Below, one piece after another: positions 20,875 through 33,058 of a stretch of DNA of 38,308 nucleotides (its first letter is position 1; each line of letters begins with the position of its first letter). The stretch spans positions 25,515-63,822 of the forward strand of contig NZ_JAQVCN010000026.1 of NCBI RefSeq assembly GCF_028689785.1, read 5' to 3'. Made by a program: the position numbers and the translations under genes. The stretch is from Zoogloea sp. GTDB lineage: Bacteria > Pseudomonadota > Gammaproteobacteria > Burkholderiales > Rhodocyclaceae. The notes below the pieces were generated by a model. That model ran no database searches. It worked only from the letters and a program-made list of their open reading frames with translations, and was not told where the DNA came from.

Positions 20875-20885
20875 CGTGAGGCTTT

Positions 20886-20970
20886 TGGTGCCGAGAGTGG
20901 GACTCGAACCCACACACCTTGCGGCGGCGGATTTTGAATCCGCTGCGTCTACCGATTCCGCCATCCCGGC
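20886..20970 (-). tRNA. tRNA-Leu (anticodon CAA)
   Basis: The 85-nt minus-strand gene includes an encoded CCA (20888-20886). The acceptor stem GCCGGGA pairs with TCTCGGC (one G-T). The anticodon stem GCGGA/TCCGC encloses loop TTCAAAA with anticodon CAA. The long variable arm (CGCCGCAAGGTGTG region) and the T-loop GTTCGAGTCC are typical of leucine tRNAs. The gene is intact, so the prophage restored its 3' end if it integrated here. Confidence 0.95.
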
Positions 20971-21016
20971 AGGGGAAGCCGCGCATTATCTACGAAACAT
21001 CCAACATCATCAACAC

Positions 21017-23154
<2,138 letters not shown>

Positions 23155-23171
23155 AGCCCGCGTACGGGGCC

Positions 23172-23193
23172 GGCGAAGCCGTGCGGCTTCGCC
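23172..23193 (+). terminator. Hairpin after tgt (no T-run)
   Basis: GGCGAAGCC (23172-23180) and GGCTTCGCC (23185-23193) form a perfect 9-bp stem with a 4-nt loop, 18 bp after the tgt stop. There is no following T-tract, so it may be a weak or factor-dependent terminator or an mRNA-stabilising hairpin. Its right arm overlaps the possible -35 box of the ribF promoter. Confidence 0.5.
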
Positions 23194-23217
23194 CACCCGA
23201 GGCCTTGCCGCTATAAT
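23188..23217 (+). promoter_or_regulatory. Promoter for ribF-ileS-lspA-fkpB-ispH
   Basis: A perfect TATAAT (23212-23217) lies 24 bp before the ribF start. The best -35 candidate is TTCGCC (23188-23193) with an 18-bp spacer, a poor match. The -10 alone makes a sigma-70 promoter likely, and the genes downstream are closely spaced to the ispH terminator. Confidence 0.6.
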
Positions 23218-23241
23218 CGCGCCTTTTCCCCGTTTCCTTCC

Positions 23242-24174
23242 ATGCAGGTCTTCCGCGGAATTCCCGAGCGCTCCGACCACGGCTGCGTGCTCACCATCGG
23301 CAACTTCGATGGCGTGCATCGCGGCCATCAGACCTTGCTCGCGAAGCTGACGGCCAAGGCGCAGGCCACCGGCATGCCCTCTGCCGTGCTCACCTTCGAG
23401 CCCCACCCGCGCGAATATTTCTCCCACGAAAACCGGCCGATCCGCCTCACTTCTCTGCGCGAGAAAATCCTGCGTATCGCCGACCAGGGGGTTGATCGAC
23501 TCTACATCGGCCGCTTCAACACCCGCTTCGCCGCCCTCACTGCAGAGCAATTCATCGAAGACATCCTGATCCGCGGCCTGTGTGCCCGGCAGCTGATGAT
23601 CGGCGACGACTTCCGCTTCGGAAAGGGGCGCCAGGGCGACTTCGCCATGCTCCAGGCAGCTGGAGGCCAGGCCGGCTTCACCGTCGAGGCCATGCATACC
23701 CTGGTCCATGAAGGGGAGCGCGTCTCCAGTTCCGCCATACGTGAAGCGCTCGCCGACGGCGACATGCCCCACGCCGCCCGCCTGCTTGGCCGCCCATACA
23801 GCATCAGCGGCCGCGTCATGCATGGCGACAAGATCGGCCGAACCATCGGCTTTCCCACCGCCAACATCCAGCTCAAGCACCGCAGCCCGCCGCTGATGGG
23901 CATCTACACCGTGAGCGTCGAAGGCCTGGCCGACCGCCCCTGGCCGGGGGTCGCCAGTGTGGGCGTCCGCCCCACCATCAACGATGCCGGCCGGCCCACC
24001 CTCGAAGTGCATCTCTTCGACTGGAACACCGAATGCTATGGCGCTCATCTCAAGGTCAACTTCCTCGCCAAACAACGCGACGAAGAACGCTACGACACCC
24101 TTGAAGCCCTGACCGCCCAGATCGCCCGCGACGCCGAGCAGGCCCGCGCCCACTTTGCACAGAATCCCCTCTGA
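23242..24174 (+). CDS. ribF: Bifunctional riboflavin kinase / FAD synthetase
   Basis: This 310-residue protein makes FMN and then FAD. The N-terminal nucleotidyltransferase domain has [17 protein letters not shown] (the GxFDGxHxGH box) and FEPHPREYF, with SSSAIREAL near residue 170. The C-terminal flavokinase domain has [20 protein letters not shown] and ends with [16 protein letters not shown] 23242 follows the TATAAT promoter; the untranslated leader is about 20 nt. It begins an operon ordered ribF-ileS-lspA, common in proteobacteria. Confidence 0.97.
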   Translation: MQVFRGIPERSDHGCVLTIGNFDGVHRGHQTLLAKLTAKAQATGMPSAVLTFEPHPREYFSHENRPIRLTSLREKILRIADQGVDRLYIGRFNTRFAALTAEQFIEDILIRGLCARQLMIGDDFRFGKGRQGDFAMLQAAGGQAGFTVEAMHTLVHEGERVSSSAIREALADGDMPHAARLLGRPYSISGRVMHGDKIGRTIGFPTANIQLKHRSPPLMGIYTVSVEGLADRPWPGVASVGVRPTINDAGRPTLEVHLFDWNTECYGAHLKVNFLAKQRDEERYDTLEALTAQIARDAEQARAHFAQNPL

Positions 24175-24194
24175 ATTCACAGTCCGCACCGATC

Positions 24195-26999
24195 ATGTCC
24201 GACACCAGCAAGACCCTCAATCTGCCCGACACCCCATTCCCCATGCGAGGCGACCTCGCCAAGCGCGAACCGAAGTGGGTGGCCGAATGGCAAAAGCGTA
24301 AGCTCTACCAGAAAATCCGCAAGGCCGCGGCTGGCCGGCCCAAGTTCATCCTGCACGACGGCCCGCCCTACGCCAACGGCAACCTGCACCTCGGCCATGC
24401 CCTGAACAAGATCCTCAAGGACATCATCGTCCGCTCCAAAACCTTGGCCGGCTTCGACGCGCCCTACGTACCGGGCTGGGACTGCCACGGGCTGCCCATC
24501 GAACACAAAATCGAAGTCACTCACGGCAAGGGCCTGCCCGCAGACAAGGTGCGCGAACTGTGCCGGGCCTACGCCACCGAACAAGTAGCGGTGCAGAAGA
24601 AGGAGTTCATCCGCCTCGGTGTACTCGGAGACTGGGACAATCCCTACCTGACCATGAACTTCGCCAACGAAGCCGGCGAAGTTCGTGCACTCGCCGAGAT
24701 GGTCAAGCGCGGCTGGGTGTTCAAGGGTTTGAAGCCGGTCAACTGGTGCTTCGACTGCGGATCTGCACTGGCCGAAGCAGAAGTGGAATACCAGGACAAG
24801 ACTAGCCCGGCCATCGACGTGGGATTTGTCTGCGCCGAACCCGGGAAGCTCGCCGCCGCCTTTGGCCTCGCCGCCCTGCCCGCGGGCAAGGACGCCTACG
24901 CGGTGATCTGGACCACCACCCCCTGGACCATCCCCGCCAACCAGGCGCTCAACGTCCATCCCGAACACGACTACGCGCTGGTCGACACCCCGCGCGGCCT
25001 GCTCGTGCTGATGACCGAACTCGCCGACGCCAGCCTCAAGCGTTTCGGCCTCGAAGGCACGACCGTCGCCCGCACCAACGGTGCCAAGCTCGACCGTATT
25101 GCCTTCCACCACCCGTTCTATGACCGCCTCTCGCCCATCTTCGTGGCTGACTACGTGGGCCTCGACGCCGGTACCGGCATCGTCCACTCGGCGCCGGCCT
25201 ATGGTCTGGAAGACTTCAATTCCTGCAAAGCCAACGGCTTCACCAACGACGACATCCTCAGCCCGGTACAAAGCAACGGTGTCTATTCCGAATCGCTGCC
25301 TTTTTTTGGCGGCCTGCACATCTGGAAGGCCAACCCGGTCATCGTCGACAAGCTCCAGGAGGTCGGCGCGCTGTTCTCCCATGAAAAGATCAGCCACAGC
25401 TACATGCACTGCTGGCGCCACAAAACGCCGCTGATCTACCGCGCCACCGCCCAGTGGTTCGTCGGCATGGACATCAAGCCCAATGGCGGCCCCAGCCTGC
25501 GCGAACTGGCCATCAAAGGTGTCGAAGCCACCGAATTCTTCCCGTCCTGGGGGCAGGCCCGCCTGCATGCCATGATCGCCAACCGGCCCGACTGGTGCAT
25601 CTCGCGCCAGCGCAACTGGGGTGTGCCCATCCCCTTCTTCCTGCACAAGGAAACCGGCGAACTGCATCCGCGCACGGTCGAACTGATGGAAGACGTCGCC
25701 CAGCGCATCGAACAGGAAGGCATCGCCGCCTGGTTCAAGCTCGACCCGGCCGAACTGCTCGGCGCCGAAGCCGCCCAATACGACAAGATCAACGATACCC
25801 TCGACGTGTGGTTCGACTCCGGCACCACCCACTGGCACGTGCTGCGTGGCTCCCACAATGACGGCCACCCCAGCGGCCCCCGCGCCGACCTCTACCTCGA
25901 AGGCTCCGACCAGCATCGCGGCTGGTTCCACTCCTCGCTCCTCACCGGCTGCGCCATCGACGGTCACCCGCCCTACAAAGCCCTACTGACCCACGGCTTC
26001 ACGGTGGACCAGCAAGGCCGCAAGATGAGCAAGTCCCTGGGCAACACCATCCTGCCCCAGGAAGTGACCGAGAAGATGGGAGCCGACATCCTTCGCCTGT
26101 GGGTTGCCTCCACCGACTACTCGGGCGAGCTCGCCATGTCCAAGGAGATTCTCGACCGCGTTGTTGAAGTGTATCGCCGCCTGCGCAACACCCTGCGCTT
26201 CCTGCTGGCCAACACCGCCGACTTCGACGCCACCACCGACATGCTGCCTGTGTCCGAGTGGCTGGAGATCGACCGCTACGCCCTGGCCCTGACCCGCAAA
26301 CTGCAGACCCAGGCCGAAGCCGACTACGCCGCCTTCGAGTTCCACCGCGTCGTCCAGGCCCTGCAGAACTTCGCCTCCGAAGACTTGGGCGCGGTGTACC
26401 TCGACGTGCTCAAGGACCGCCTCTACACCACCCAGGCCAAGTCCGTGGCACGCCGCTCGGCCCAGAGCGCCCTGTGGCATATCCTCCAGACCGTGGTGAA
26501 GCTGATGGCCCCCATCCTGTCCTTCACTGCAGAAGAGATCTGGCAACTCCTCACCCAGGATGCCGACGACAGCGTGATGCTCCACGCCTTTCACAGCCTG
26601 CCCGCCCAGGACGGCGAAGACGCCCTCCTGGAACGCTGGACGGCCATCCGCGCCATCCGCGCCGACGTACAGAAAGAAATCGAAGCCGTACGCGCCGCCG
26701 GCCAGGTCGGCTCGTCTCTGCAGGCCGAAGTGGAGATCCGCGCAACCAAGGGCAAGTACGCGCTGCTCACCAGCCTCGCCGACGATCTGCGCTTCGTGCT
26801 GATCTGCTCGAAGAGCAGCCTCGTCCAGGTCTCCTCCGAGGCGGATGAAGCCATCCTGGTTACGCCGTCCACCCACCAGAAGTGCGAGCGCTGCTGGCAT
26901 TACCGGTCAGACGTGGGCCACGACGCAGCCCATCCGGAACTTTGCGGCCGCTGCACGTCAAACCTGCACGGCGCCGGCGAAACCCGCTCGGTCGCCTGA
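24195..26999 (+). CDS. ileS: Isoleucyl-tRNA synthetase
   Basis: This 934-residue class I synthetase charges tRNA-Ile. The HIGH motif appears as [10 protein letters not shown] (about residue 64) and KMSKS in [10 protein letters not shown] (about 610). The editing domain has [13 protein letters not shown]. The tRNA-binding C-terminus holds the zinc motif CERCWHY with CGRC near the end. Length and motifs match type 1 bacterial IleRS. ATG 24195 is 20 bp after ribF. All functional motifs are intact. Confidence 0.98.
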   Translation: MSDTSKTLNLPDTPFPMRGDLAKREPKWVAEWQKRKLYQKIRKAAAGRPKFILHDGPPYANGNLHLGHALNKILKDIIVRSKTLAGFDAPYVPGWDCHGLPIEHKIEVTHGKGLPADKVRELCRAYATEQVAVQKKEFIRLGVLGDWDNPYLTMNFANEAGEVRALAEMVKRGWVFKGLKPVNWCFDCGSALAEAEVEYQDKTSPAIDVGFVCAEPGKLAAAFGLAALPAGKDAYAVIWTTTPWTIPANQALNVHPEHDYALVDTPRGLLVLMTELADASLKRFGLEGTTVARTNGAKLDRIAFHHPFYDRLSPIFVADYVGLDAGTGIVHSAPAYGLEDFNSCKANGFTNDDILSPVQSNGVYSESLPFFGGLHIWKANPVIVDKLQEVGALFSHEKISHSYMHCWRHKTPLIYRATAQWFVGMDIKPNGGPSLRELAIKGVEATEFFPSWGQARLHAMIANRPDWCISRQRNWGVPIPFFLHKETGELHPRTVELMEDVAQRIEQEGIAAWFKLDPAELLGAEAAQYDKINDTLDVWFDSGTTHWHVLRGSHNDGHPSGPRADLYLEGSDQHRGWFHSSLLTGCAIDGHPPYKALLTHGFTVDQQGRKMSKSLGNTILPQEVTEKMGADILRLWVASTDYSGELAMSKEILDRVVEVYRRLRNTLRFLLANTADFDATTDMLPVSEWLEIDRYALALTRKLQTQAEADYAAFEFHRVVQALQNFASEDLGAVYLDVLKDRLYTTQAKSVARRSAQSALWHILQTVVKLMAPILSFTAEEIWQLLTQDADDSVMLHAFHSLPAQDGEDALLERWTAIRAIRADVQKEIEAVRAAGQVGSSLQAEVEIRATKGKYALLTSLADDLRFVLICSKSSLVQVSSEADEAILVTPSTHQKCERCWHYRSDVGHDAAHPELCGRCTSNLHGAGETRSVA

Positions 27000-27025
27000 G
27001 CCCACGCCCAACAGGAGCCCAGCCC

Positions 27026-27520
27026 TTGAAACTACGCCTCGGCAACTGGATCGGCCTCTCCGCCATAATCGTCCTCGTCGACCAATGGACCAAGCACCTC
27101 GTCCGCGGCGCCCTGCGCAACGGCGAGGTGATTCATGTCACCGACTACTTCGACCTCGTGCTGGCCTTCAACCCGGGTGCCGCCTTCAGTTTCCTGGCGG
27201 ACCAGAGCGGTTGGCAACGCTGGTTCTTTGTGGCGCTGGCCGCCCTCATCTGCGGCTGGTTGTTGCGTCTGCTGGCAAAACACCAGCATGAGCTGCTGCA
27301 GCCCCTGGCCTTCTCCCTCATCATCGGCGGCGCCATTGGCAACGTCATCGACCGCTTCGTCTTCGGCGCGGTGGTCGACTTCCTGTATTTCCACATCGGC
27401 CGCTACGGCTGGCCCGCCTTCAACGTGGCCGATTCCGCCATCTGCGTGGGCGTCGTCCTGATGTTCATCGCCCAGATTCGCGAGAACCGCCACGCCACCG
27501 CCCAAGAGAAACTTTCATGA
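27026..27520 (+). CDS. lspA: Lipoprotein signal peptidase (signal peptidase II)
   Basis: This 164-residue inner-membrane aspartic protease removes signal peptides from prolipoproteins. Four membrane segments are visible (WIGLSAIIVLVDQW, WFFVALAALICGWLL, LAFSLIIGGAIGN, SAICVGVVLMFI). The catalytic Asp residues lie in GNVIDRF and FNVADSAI; FNPGAAFSFL is the conserved Asn-containing loop. TTG 27026 is chosen because AGGAG lies at 27013-27017 and the N-terminus then matches the family; no ATG is suitably placed. The stop overlaps fkpB (ATGA). Confidence 0.95.
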   Translation: MKLRLGNWIGLSAIIVLVDQWTKHLVRGALRNGEVIHVTDYFDLVLAFNPGAAFSFLADQSGWQRWFFVALAALICGWLLRLLAKHQHELLQPLAFSLIIGGAIGNVIDRFVFGAVVDFLYFHIGRYGWPAFNVADSAICVGVVLMFIAQIRENRHATAQEKLS

Positions 27521-27948
27521 CCCAGATCGTCCAGCCCGACAGCCTGCTGACCCTCCACTACCGTATCTCCCTCGACAACGGCCAGCCGCTGATCAGCACC
27601 TTCGAATCCCAGCCCGCCACCATGCAGCTGGGCAAGGGCGACATCGCCCCAACCCTCGAACGCTGCCTGGCCGGCATCACCGTGGGCGAGCATCACACCT
27701 TTCTGCTCGAACCGGAAAACGCCTTTGGCGTGCACCGCGAAGACCTGGTCGAGAAGGTCCGCCTTGAGGACTTCCCCGATGGCGCCGAAGTTGAGCCCAT
27801 GGTCATCATGGAGTTCACCGCTCCGGACGGCACCCGCTACCCCGGTCTGATCCGCGAAGTGCTCGACACCCACGCCGTGATCGACTTCAACCACCCCCTG
27901 GCCGGCAAATCCATCCGCTTCGAAGTCGAAGTGATCGGCATCAACTGA
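27517..27948 (+). CDS. fkpB: FKBP-type peptidyl-prolyl isomerase (SlpA/FkpB)
   Basis: This 143-residue single-domain cytosolic proline isomerase has [20 protein letters not shown] at the start. The flap insertion typical of SlyD/SlpA follows ([35 protein letters not shown]), and [19 protein letters not shown] closes the FKBP fold. No His-rich tail is present, which distinguishes it from SlyD. It sits between lspA and ispH, the conserved neighbourhood in proteobacteria. ATG 27517 overlaps the lspA stop. Confidence 0.95.
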   Translation: MTQIVQPDSLLTLHYRISLDNGQPLISTFESQPATMQLGKGDIAPTLERCLAGITVGEHHTFLLEPENAFGVHREDLVEKVRLEDFPDGAEVEPMVIMEFTAPDGTRYPGLIREVLDTHAVIDFNHPLAGKSIRFEVEVIGIN

Positions 27949-27962
27949 ACGTCGGAGCCCCC

Positions 27963-28895
27963 ATGGAAGTCCTGCTTGCCAACCCCCGCGGCTTCTGCGC
28001 GGGCGTGGAACGCGCCATCGAAATCGTCGAGCGGGCCCTGGCCCGCTACGGCGCCCCCATCTACGTCCGCCACGAAGTCGTGCACAACCGCTTCGTGGTC
28101 GAAGGCCTGCGTGCCAAAGGCGCCATCTTCATCGAATCCCTCGACGACGTTCCCGCCGGCAACACCGTGATCTTCAGCGCCCACGGCGTGCCCCAGTCGG
28201 TCCGCAGCGAGGCCGAGGCCCGTGGCCTGCGCGTCTTCGACGCCACCTGCCCGCTGGTCACCAAGGTGCACATCGAAGTGGCCCGCATGCGCGAGCAGGG
28301 CCGCGAGCTCATCATGATCGGCCACAAGGGGCACCCCGAAGTCGAGGGCACCATGGGCCAGGTCAAGGACGGCATCTACCTGGTCGAGAGTGCCACCGAC
28401 GTGGCCGAACTGCAGGTGAACGACCCCGACATGCTGGCCTACGTCACCCAGACCACCCTGTCGGTGGACGACGCCGCCACCATCGTCGATGCCCTCCGTA
28501 CCCGCTTTCCAAACATTGTCGGCCCCAAGAAGGACGACATCTGCTATGCCACCCAGAACCGCCAGGACGCCGTGAAGTTCATGGCCCCCAGATCCGACCT
28601 GGTGCTGGTGGTAGGCTCTGTCAACAGCTCCAATTCCAACCGTCTGCGTGAGGTGGCGGAATTGCTGAAGGTGCCGGCCTACCTCATCGACAACGCCGAG
28701 GCCATTGACCCAGCCTGGATCGCCGGCAAGAAGCGCATCGGCGTCACCGCGGGAGCCTCCGCTCCCGAAGTATTGGTGGATGCAGTCATCACCCGCCTCA
28801 AGGAAATGGGTGCCGCTTCCGTAAAGCCTCTAGCTGGTGTACCGGAAAAAGTGACCTTTCCCCTGCCCAAAGAGCTGCAAGCTCCCCCGGGATGA
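27963..28895 (+). CDS. ispH: 4-hydroxy-3-methylbut-2-enyl diphosphate reductase IspH
   Basis: This 310-residue Fe-S enzyme of the last MEP-pathway step makes IPP and DMAPP. The cluster cysteines lie in [12 protein letters not shown] (Cys12), [12 protein letters not shown] (about 96) and [12 protein letters not shown] (about 197). [13 protein letters not shown] and [14 protein letters not shown] hold the substrate-binding His and Glu residues. The length is standard. ATG 27963 lies 14 bp after fkpB with a GGAG just upstream. A strong terminator follows. Confidence 0.98.
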   Translation: MEVLLANPRGFCAGVERAIEIVERALARYGAPIYVRHEVVHNRFVVEGLRAKGAIFIESLDDVPAGNTVIFSAHGVPQSVRSEAEARGLRVFDATCPLVTKVHIEVARMREQGRELIMIGHKGHPEVEGTMGQVKDGIYLVESATDVAELQVNDPDMLAYVTQTTLSVDDAATIVDALRTRFPNIVGPKKDDICYATQNRQDAVKFMAPRSDLVLVVGSVNSSNSNRLREVAELLKVPAYLIDNAEAIDPAWIAGKKRIGVTAGASAPEVLVDAVITRLKEMGAASVKPLAGVPEKVTFPLPKELQAPPG

Positions 28896-28899
28896 TCGG

Positions 28900-28926
28900 A
28901 AAGGCGCTCCCCGGGGCGCCTTTTTT
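28900..28926 (+). terminator. Rho-independent terminator of the ribF-ispH operon
   Basis: AAAGGCGC (28900-28907) pairs with GCGCCTTT (28916-28923) around an 8-nt loop, and the T-run covers 28921-28926. It starts 5 bp after the ispH stop. Confidence 0.92.
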
Positions 28927-28946
28927 CCTTCTCCGCGAGCTTGCCC

Positions 28947-29258
28947 ATGCCTTTCGTCCAGCGCGACGCCTCCGGCGCCGTCACCGCCCTCTTTTCCCAG
29001 CCCGGCCCGGGGCATGAAGAAGAAGTCCCGGCGGGCCACCCCGACCTCACTCCGGTCACCGGCCCATCCGAGTTCGCCCGCCTCGACGCCGACTTGATCC
29101 GTGTGATCGAAGACGTAGTCGACGTGCTCATCGACCGGGGTCTGCTCCGCCTCACCGACCTGCCCCTTGATGCGCAGCGCAAACTGCTGGCTCGCAAGGG
29201 CGCCCGCGCCCGCCTTCGCCAGGGCCTTAACCTGCTCGGCCCCAACGACGTCATCTGA
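28947..29258 (+). CDS. Small conserved protein (often mislabelled tryptophan synthase beta-like)
   Basis: This 103-residue protein begins MPFVQRDASGAVTALFSQPG. Its C-terminal part reads LIRVIEDVVDVLIDRGLLRL, TDLPLDAQRKLLARKGARAR and LRQGLNLLGPNDVI. This pattern matches a small protein widespread in beta- and gammaproteobacteria, often annotated 'tryptophan synthase subunit beta-like' without any catalytic similarity. It has no PLP-binding lysine motif and is far too short for TrpB. Its function is unknown. Lying 20 bp beyond a strong terminator, it probably uses its own promoter or read-through. Confidence 0.8.
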   Translation: MPFVQRDASGAVTALFSQPGPGHEEEVPAGHPDLTPVTGPSEFARLDADLIRVIEDVVDVLIDRGLLRLTDLPLDAQRKLLARKGARARLRQGLNLLGPNDVI

Positions 29259-29307
29259 ACCCGCGCCACGACGCCCTTCCCGCTCTGGTCTGCCTGAAAG
29301 GCTCAAG

Positions 29308-29338
29308 TTCCCCCTACGGGGCCCGTTATCCCTACAAT
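29308..29338 (+). promoter_or_regulatory. Possible promoter upstream of the secretion genes
   Basis: TACAAT (29333-29338) is a good -10 box 89 bp before the transporter start. The best -35 is TTCCCC (29308-29313) with a 19-bp spacer, which is weak. The 168-bp intergenic stretch 29259-29426 holds nothing else that I recognise. Confidence 0.4.
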
Positions 29339-29426
29339 CCAGACGCCATGGGCCCCACCTATGGCGCCCTCCCGGTCAGTCCCCAAGTCTGCCGGGCCGT
29401 GAAACGACCACGAAACGATTGTGCCG

Positions 29427-31628
29427 ATGACTGACGCTGCAACCCTTGCCGCACAGGCCCGCGCCTCCGACGCCGCCGCCGCCGACAACCGCTGGCACCC
29501 CGGCGAAGCCGCCACCCACGACGACCCTCTGCTTGACGCGCTGGTCGTACTCACCCGCCTCCATGGCAACCCCTTCTCCCCCGAAGCCCTCTCCGCCGGC
29601 CTGCCCCTGGTGGACAACCGGCTCACCCCATCGCTGCTGCCCCGGGCGGCAGCCCGGGCCGGCCTGACCGCACGAATCGTTCGCAAGTCGATCAAGGACA
29701 TCACCCCCAACCTGCTCCCTGCGATCCTCCTCCTCCAGGATCGTCGCGCCTGCATACTCCTCGAACACCTGCCCGACGGCGGCGCACGGGTCCGCTTCCC
29801 CGAAGCCGGCGAATCAGCCGACGATATCTCCGCCGACGAAATGGCGGCCCTTTACACCGGGCTGGTGTGCTTCGTCCGGCCGCGCTTCCGCTTCGAGGCG
29901 CGCTCGCCTCAGGTCAAGGCAGTGCGGGCCAGCCACTGGTTCTGGGGCACCGTCATGGAAAACTGGCGCCTCTACCGGGACACCCTGCTGGCTGCGCTGG
30001 TGGTCAACCTGTTCGCCCTGGCCATCCCCATGTTCTCGATGACCGTTTATGACCGGGTGGTGCCCAACCACGCCGTCGAAACCCTGTGGGTGCTGGCCAT
30101 CGGCGCGCTGCTCGTGCTGCTCTTCGATTTCGTCCTGCGCACCCTGCGCGCCTACATTGTGGACACTGCCGGCAAGCGCATTGACGTACAGCTATCGGCC
30201 CGCATCATGGAACGCGTTCTTGGCCTGCGCATGGACGCCCGGCCAGCCTCGGTGGGCTCCTTTGCCTCCAACCTGCGAGCCTTCGAGGGCGTGCGCGACT
30301 TCATTGCCTCTGCCACCGTCACCACGCTCATCGACCTGCCCTTCGTGCTGCTCTTCCTGCTGGTCATGGTATGGATCTCGCCCTGGCTTCTGCTGCCACC
30401 ACTGGTCGGCATGCTCGCCGTCCTCTTCGTCACGCTGGTCGCTCAGGACAAGATGCACGAGCTCACCGAGACCACCTACCGCGCCAGCGCCCAGCGCAAT
30501 GCCACCCTGGTGGAGAGCCTGGTGGGTCTCGAAACGGTCAAGACCCTCAGTGCCGAAGGCCTGATTCAGCGTCAGTGGGAGCGCGCCACATTGTTCATCG
30601 CCCAGATCGGGGGCCGCCTCAAGCTGCTCTCTTCGGGCACGGTCAACTTCGCCCAGTTCATGCAGCAGTTCGTCAACATCGCGGTGATCATCGTCGGCGT
30701 CTATGAGCTGTCCGAGGGCAACATGTCCATGGGTGGCATCATCGCGGCATCCATGCTCTCGGGTCGGGCCATGGCGCCCCTCGGGCAGGTGGCGGGCCTG
30801 ATGATGCAATACCAGAACGCCCGCACCTCGCTGGCCTCGGTCAACTCCCACATGGCGCTTCCCATCGAACGCCCGGACGGAGCCAGCTTCGTACATCGCC
30901 CCAGCTTCAGCGGCGACATCGAGTTCAAGGACGTGGGCTTCAGCTACCCCGGTCGTGACCAGGCCGTACTCAAGAAGATCAGCTTCCGCCTGAAGGCCGG
31001 CGAGAAGGTCGCCATCATCGGGCGCATCGGCTCCGGCAAGACCACCATCGAAAAGCTCGTCCTCGGCCTCTATCAGCCTACCGAGGGCGCCATCTTCATC
31101 GACGGCATCGACTCCCGCCAGATCGACCCCGCCGAGCTGCGTCGCGCCATCGGCTTCGTCCCCCAGGACGTGACCCTCTTCTACGGCACCCTCAAGCACA
31201 ACATTGCCATGGGTGCCCCTTTTGCTGACGACAGTGCCATCCTCGCCGCGGCCGAACTCTCCGGCGTCAAGGAGTTTGCCGACACCCACCCCCAGGGCTT
31301 CGAGATGCCCATCGGCGAGCGCGGCGAGTCCCTCTCCGGCGGCCAACGCCAGGCCGTGGCAATTGCCCGGGCGCTGCTCAACGACCCGCCCATCCTGCTC
31401 CTCGACGAACCCTCCAGCAGCATGGACCACCAAAGCGAAGAAGGCCTCAAGCAGCGCCTGCGCCGCTTTGCGGCCAGCAAGACGATGATACTGGTCACCC
31501 ACCGCACCTCTTTGCTCGACCTGGTGGATCGCCTCATCGTCCTTGATCAAGGCCAGATCGTCGCCGACGGGCCCAAGGCCCAGGTGGTGGAAGCCCTTCA
31601 GCAGGGCCGCATCGGCCGCGCGGGGTGA
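29427..31628 (+). CDS. Type I secretion ABC transporter (LapB-type) with degenerate C39 domain
   Basis: This 733-residue inner-membrane exporter has residues about 28-150 resembling a peptidase C39 domain (LLDALVVLTRLHGNPFSPEA), but the catalytic Cys is absent, so it is a C39-like substrate-binding domain. Membrane helices lie between about 175 and 450. The ATPase has Walker A GRIGSGKTT, signature LSGGQRQ, Walker B ILLLDEPSSSMD and the H-loop THRTS. C39-like exporters move large RTX adhesins; the adhesin gene begins 2.2 kb downstream. ATG 29427 is used; GTG 29421 in frame is an alternative. The adaptor gene follows at once. No TolC-like outer-membrane gene is in view. Confidence 0.93.
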   Translation: MTDAATLAAQARASDAAAADNRWHPGEAATHDDPLLDALVVLTRLHGNPFSPEALSAGLPLVDNRLTPSLLPRAAARAGLTARIVRKSIKDITPNLLPAILLLQDRRACILLEHLPDGGARVRFPEAGESADDISADEMAALYTGLVCFVRPRFRFEARSPQVKAVRASHWFWGTVMENWRLYRDTLLAALVVNLFALAIPMFSMTVYDRVVPNHAVETLWVLAIGALLVLLFDFVLRTLRAYIVDTAGKRIDVQLSARIMERVLGLRMDARPASVGSFASNLRAFEGVRDFIASATVTTLIDLPFVLLFLLVMVWISPWLLLPPLVGMLAVLFVTLVAQDKMHELTETTYRASAQRNATLVESLVGLETVKTLSAEGLIQRQWERATLFIAQIGGRLKLLSSGTVNFAQFMQQFVNIAVIIVGVYELSEGNMSMGGIIAASMLSGRAMAPLGQVAGLMMQYQNARTSLASVNSHMALPIERPDGASFVHRPSFSGDIEFKDVGFSYPGRDQAVLKKISFRLKAGEKVAIIGRIGSGKTTIEKLVLGLYQPTEGAIFIDGIDSRQIDPAELRRAIGFVPQDVTLFYGTLKHNIAMGAPFADDSAILAAAELSGVKEFADTHPQGFEMPIGERGESLSGGQRQAVAIARALLNDPPILLLDEPSSSMDHQSEEGLKQRLRRFAASKTMILVTHRTSLLDLVDRLIVLDQGQIVADGPKAQVVEALQQGRIGRAG

Positions 31629-31632
31629 CATC

Positions 31633-33039
31633 ATGAAAGCACTCATCGCCCTCTTCCAGCCCCTCTACAACGCCATCTACCAGCGCTGCTCGCGCCTCTT
31701 CGACCGGGTTCTCGACGGCGCCGAGCGCCGCGAGATCCACGACGACGCCGACTACCTGGCCGACGCCGAATGGGCCATGTCCGAACAGAAGCTGCGCGGC
31801 AGCCGCATCGCAGTCTGGACCACCTGCCTCGCCGTGCTGGTGCTGGTTGTGTGGGCTGCCTTCGCCCAGCTCGACGAAGTGACCCGCGGCGAAGGCAAGG
31901 TCATCCCCTCCCGCCAGGTCCAGGTCATGCAGAGCCTCGACGGCGGCATCGTCTCCGAGATCCTGGTCAAGGAAGGCCAGCAGGTGAAGACCGGGCAGCT
32001 GCTGCTGAAGGTCGACCCGACCCGCTTCGTGTCGTCCCTGCGGGAAAACCGCGCCCAGTACATCGCCCTCCTCGCCAAGGCGGCCCGACTCACCGCGGTG
32101 GCCAACGGCAAGCCCTTCGTCCCCCCGCCGGAGCTGATCAAGGAGGCCCCTGATCTCATCGAACAGGAACGCAGCGCCTACGAGAACAAACGCATGGAGC
32201 TCGAAGCCGCTGTCGGCATTGCCCGCCAGCAGCTATCCCAGCGCCGCCAGGAGCTCAACGAGCTCACCGCGAAGCGCGAGCAGGCCACCCAGAGCTACAC
32301 CCTCACTGCCAAGGAGCTCGAAGTCACCCGCCCCTTGGCCAAGACGGGCGCCGTCTCCGAGGTTGAGCTGCTGCGCCTGGAGCGTGACGTAGCCCGCTAC
32401 CGGGGCGAACGGGACGCCGCCAGTGCCCAGATCCCCCGCATTCAGGCCGCTATCTCCGAGGCCCAGAACAAGATCGAGGAAGTCGGGCTCAACATGCGCA
32501 ACCAGGCCCGCAGCGAACTTTCCGACACCAACGCCAAGCTCGCCGCCCTGTCGGCCGGCAGCGAAGGCCTTGCCGACAGGGTCAAGCAGGCTGAAATCCG
32601 CGCCCCCATGAACGGCACCGTCAAACAGCTCTTCGCCAACACGGGGGGCGGCGTCGTCCAGCCCGGCAAGGAGATCATCGAGATCGTCCCGAGCGACGAC
32701 GCCCTGCTGCTCGAAGCCCGTGTTCAGCCCAAGGACATCGCCTTCCTGCGGCCCGGCCAGCCCGCACTGGTCAAATTCACCGCCTACGACTTCTCCATCT
32801 ATGGCGGGCTCGAAGCCACCCTCGATCAGATCGGTGCCGACACCATCACCGACGAAAAAGGCAACGCCTTCTACATCGTGCGGGTACGCACCACCCACAG
32901 CACCATCGGCGATGCCCACATGCCCATCATTCCGGGCATGGTCGCCGAAGTGGACATCCTCACCGGAAAAAAATCACTCCTCAGCTACCTGATGAAACCC
33001 GTCCTCCGTGCCAAGGCCAACGCCCTGACTGAACGCTGA
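31633..33039 (+). CDS. HlyD-family membrane fusion protein (LapC-type)
   Basis: This 468-residue periplasmic adaptor has a cytosolic N-terminus of about 60 residues and one membrane helix (IAVWTTCLAVLVLVVWAAFA). The beta-barrel/lipoyl half follows (RGEGKVIPSRQVQVMQSLDG, IVSEILVKEGQQVKTGQLLL), then a long coiled-coil hairpin (about 160-320, e.g. GIARQQLSQRRQELNELTAK). The second lipoyl half is IRAPMNGTVKQL, and the HlyD C-terminus PIIPGMVAEVDILTGKKSLL closes the protein. It bridges the ABC transporter to an outer-membrane TolC-like channel. It starts 4 bp after the transporter stop. Together they should export the adhesin encoded downstream. Confidence 0.94.
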   Translation: MKALIALFQPLYNAIYQRCSRLFDRVLDGAERREIHDDADYLADAEWAMSEQKLRGSRIAVWTTCLAVLVLVVWAAFAQLDEVTRGEGKVIPSRQVQVMQSLDGGIVSEILVKEGQQVKTGQLLLKVDPTRFVSSLRENRAQYIALLAKAARLTAVANGKPFVPPPELIKEAPDLIEQERSAYENKRMELEAAVGIARQQLSQRRQELNELTAKREQATQSYTLTAKELEVTRPLAKTGAVSEVELLRLERDVARYRGERDAASAQIPRIQAAISEAQNKIEEVGLNMRNQARSELSDTNAKLAALSAGSEGLADRVKQAEIRAPMNGTVKQLFANTGGGVVQPGKEIIEIVPSDDALLLEARVQPKDIAFLRPGQPALVKFTAYDFSIYGGLEATLDQIGADTITDEKGNAFYIVRVRTTHSTIGDAHMPIIPGMVAEVDILTGKKSLLSYLMKPVLRAKANALTER

Positions 33040-33058
33040 CCGAAGCTCGCCTCCGCCC

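Larger units (their letters stand above)
1..20885. mobile_element. Prophage, early/lysogeny half (left end outside window)
   Basis: The interval holds an integrase, a repressor/Cro switch, a CII-like protein, phage-type primase-helicase, SNF2 helicase, VRR-NUC, DUF2800, DUF2815, family A polymerase and many small overlapping genes. It stops at a tRNA-Leu whose 3' end faces the integrase. The right boundary is placed just outside the tRNA because the exact crossover is not known; it may lie inside the tRNA 3' end or in the short inverted repeat next to it. No structural or lysis genes are visible, so the rest of the phage, including the second att site, must lie left of position 1. Whether the phage is still inducible cannot be told from this half, but none of its genes looks broken. 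Confidence 0.9.

Noticed and set aside
28947-29258. Annotation as tryptophan synthase beta subunit
   Set aside because: The 103-residue protein has no PLP-binding motif and no similarity to the TrpB fold; the name is an inherited database label.
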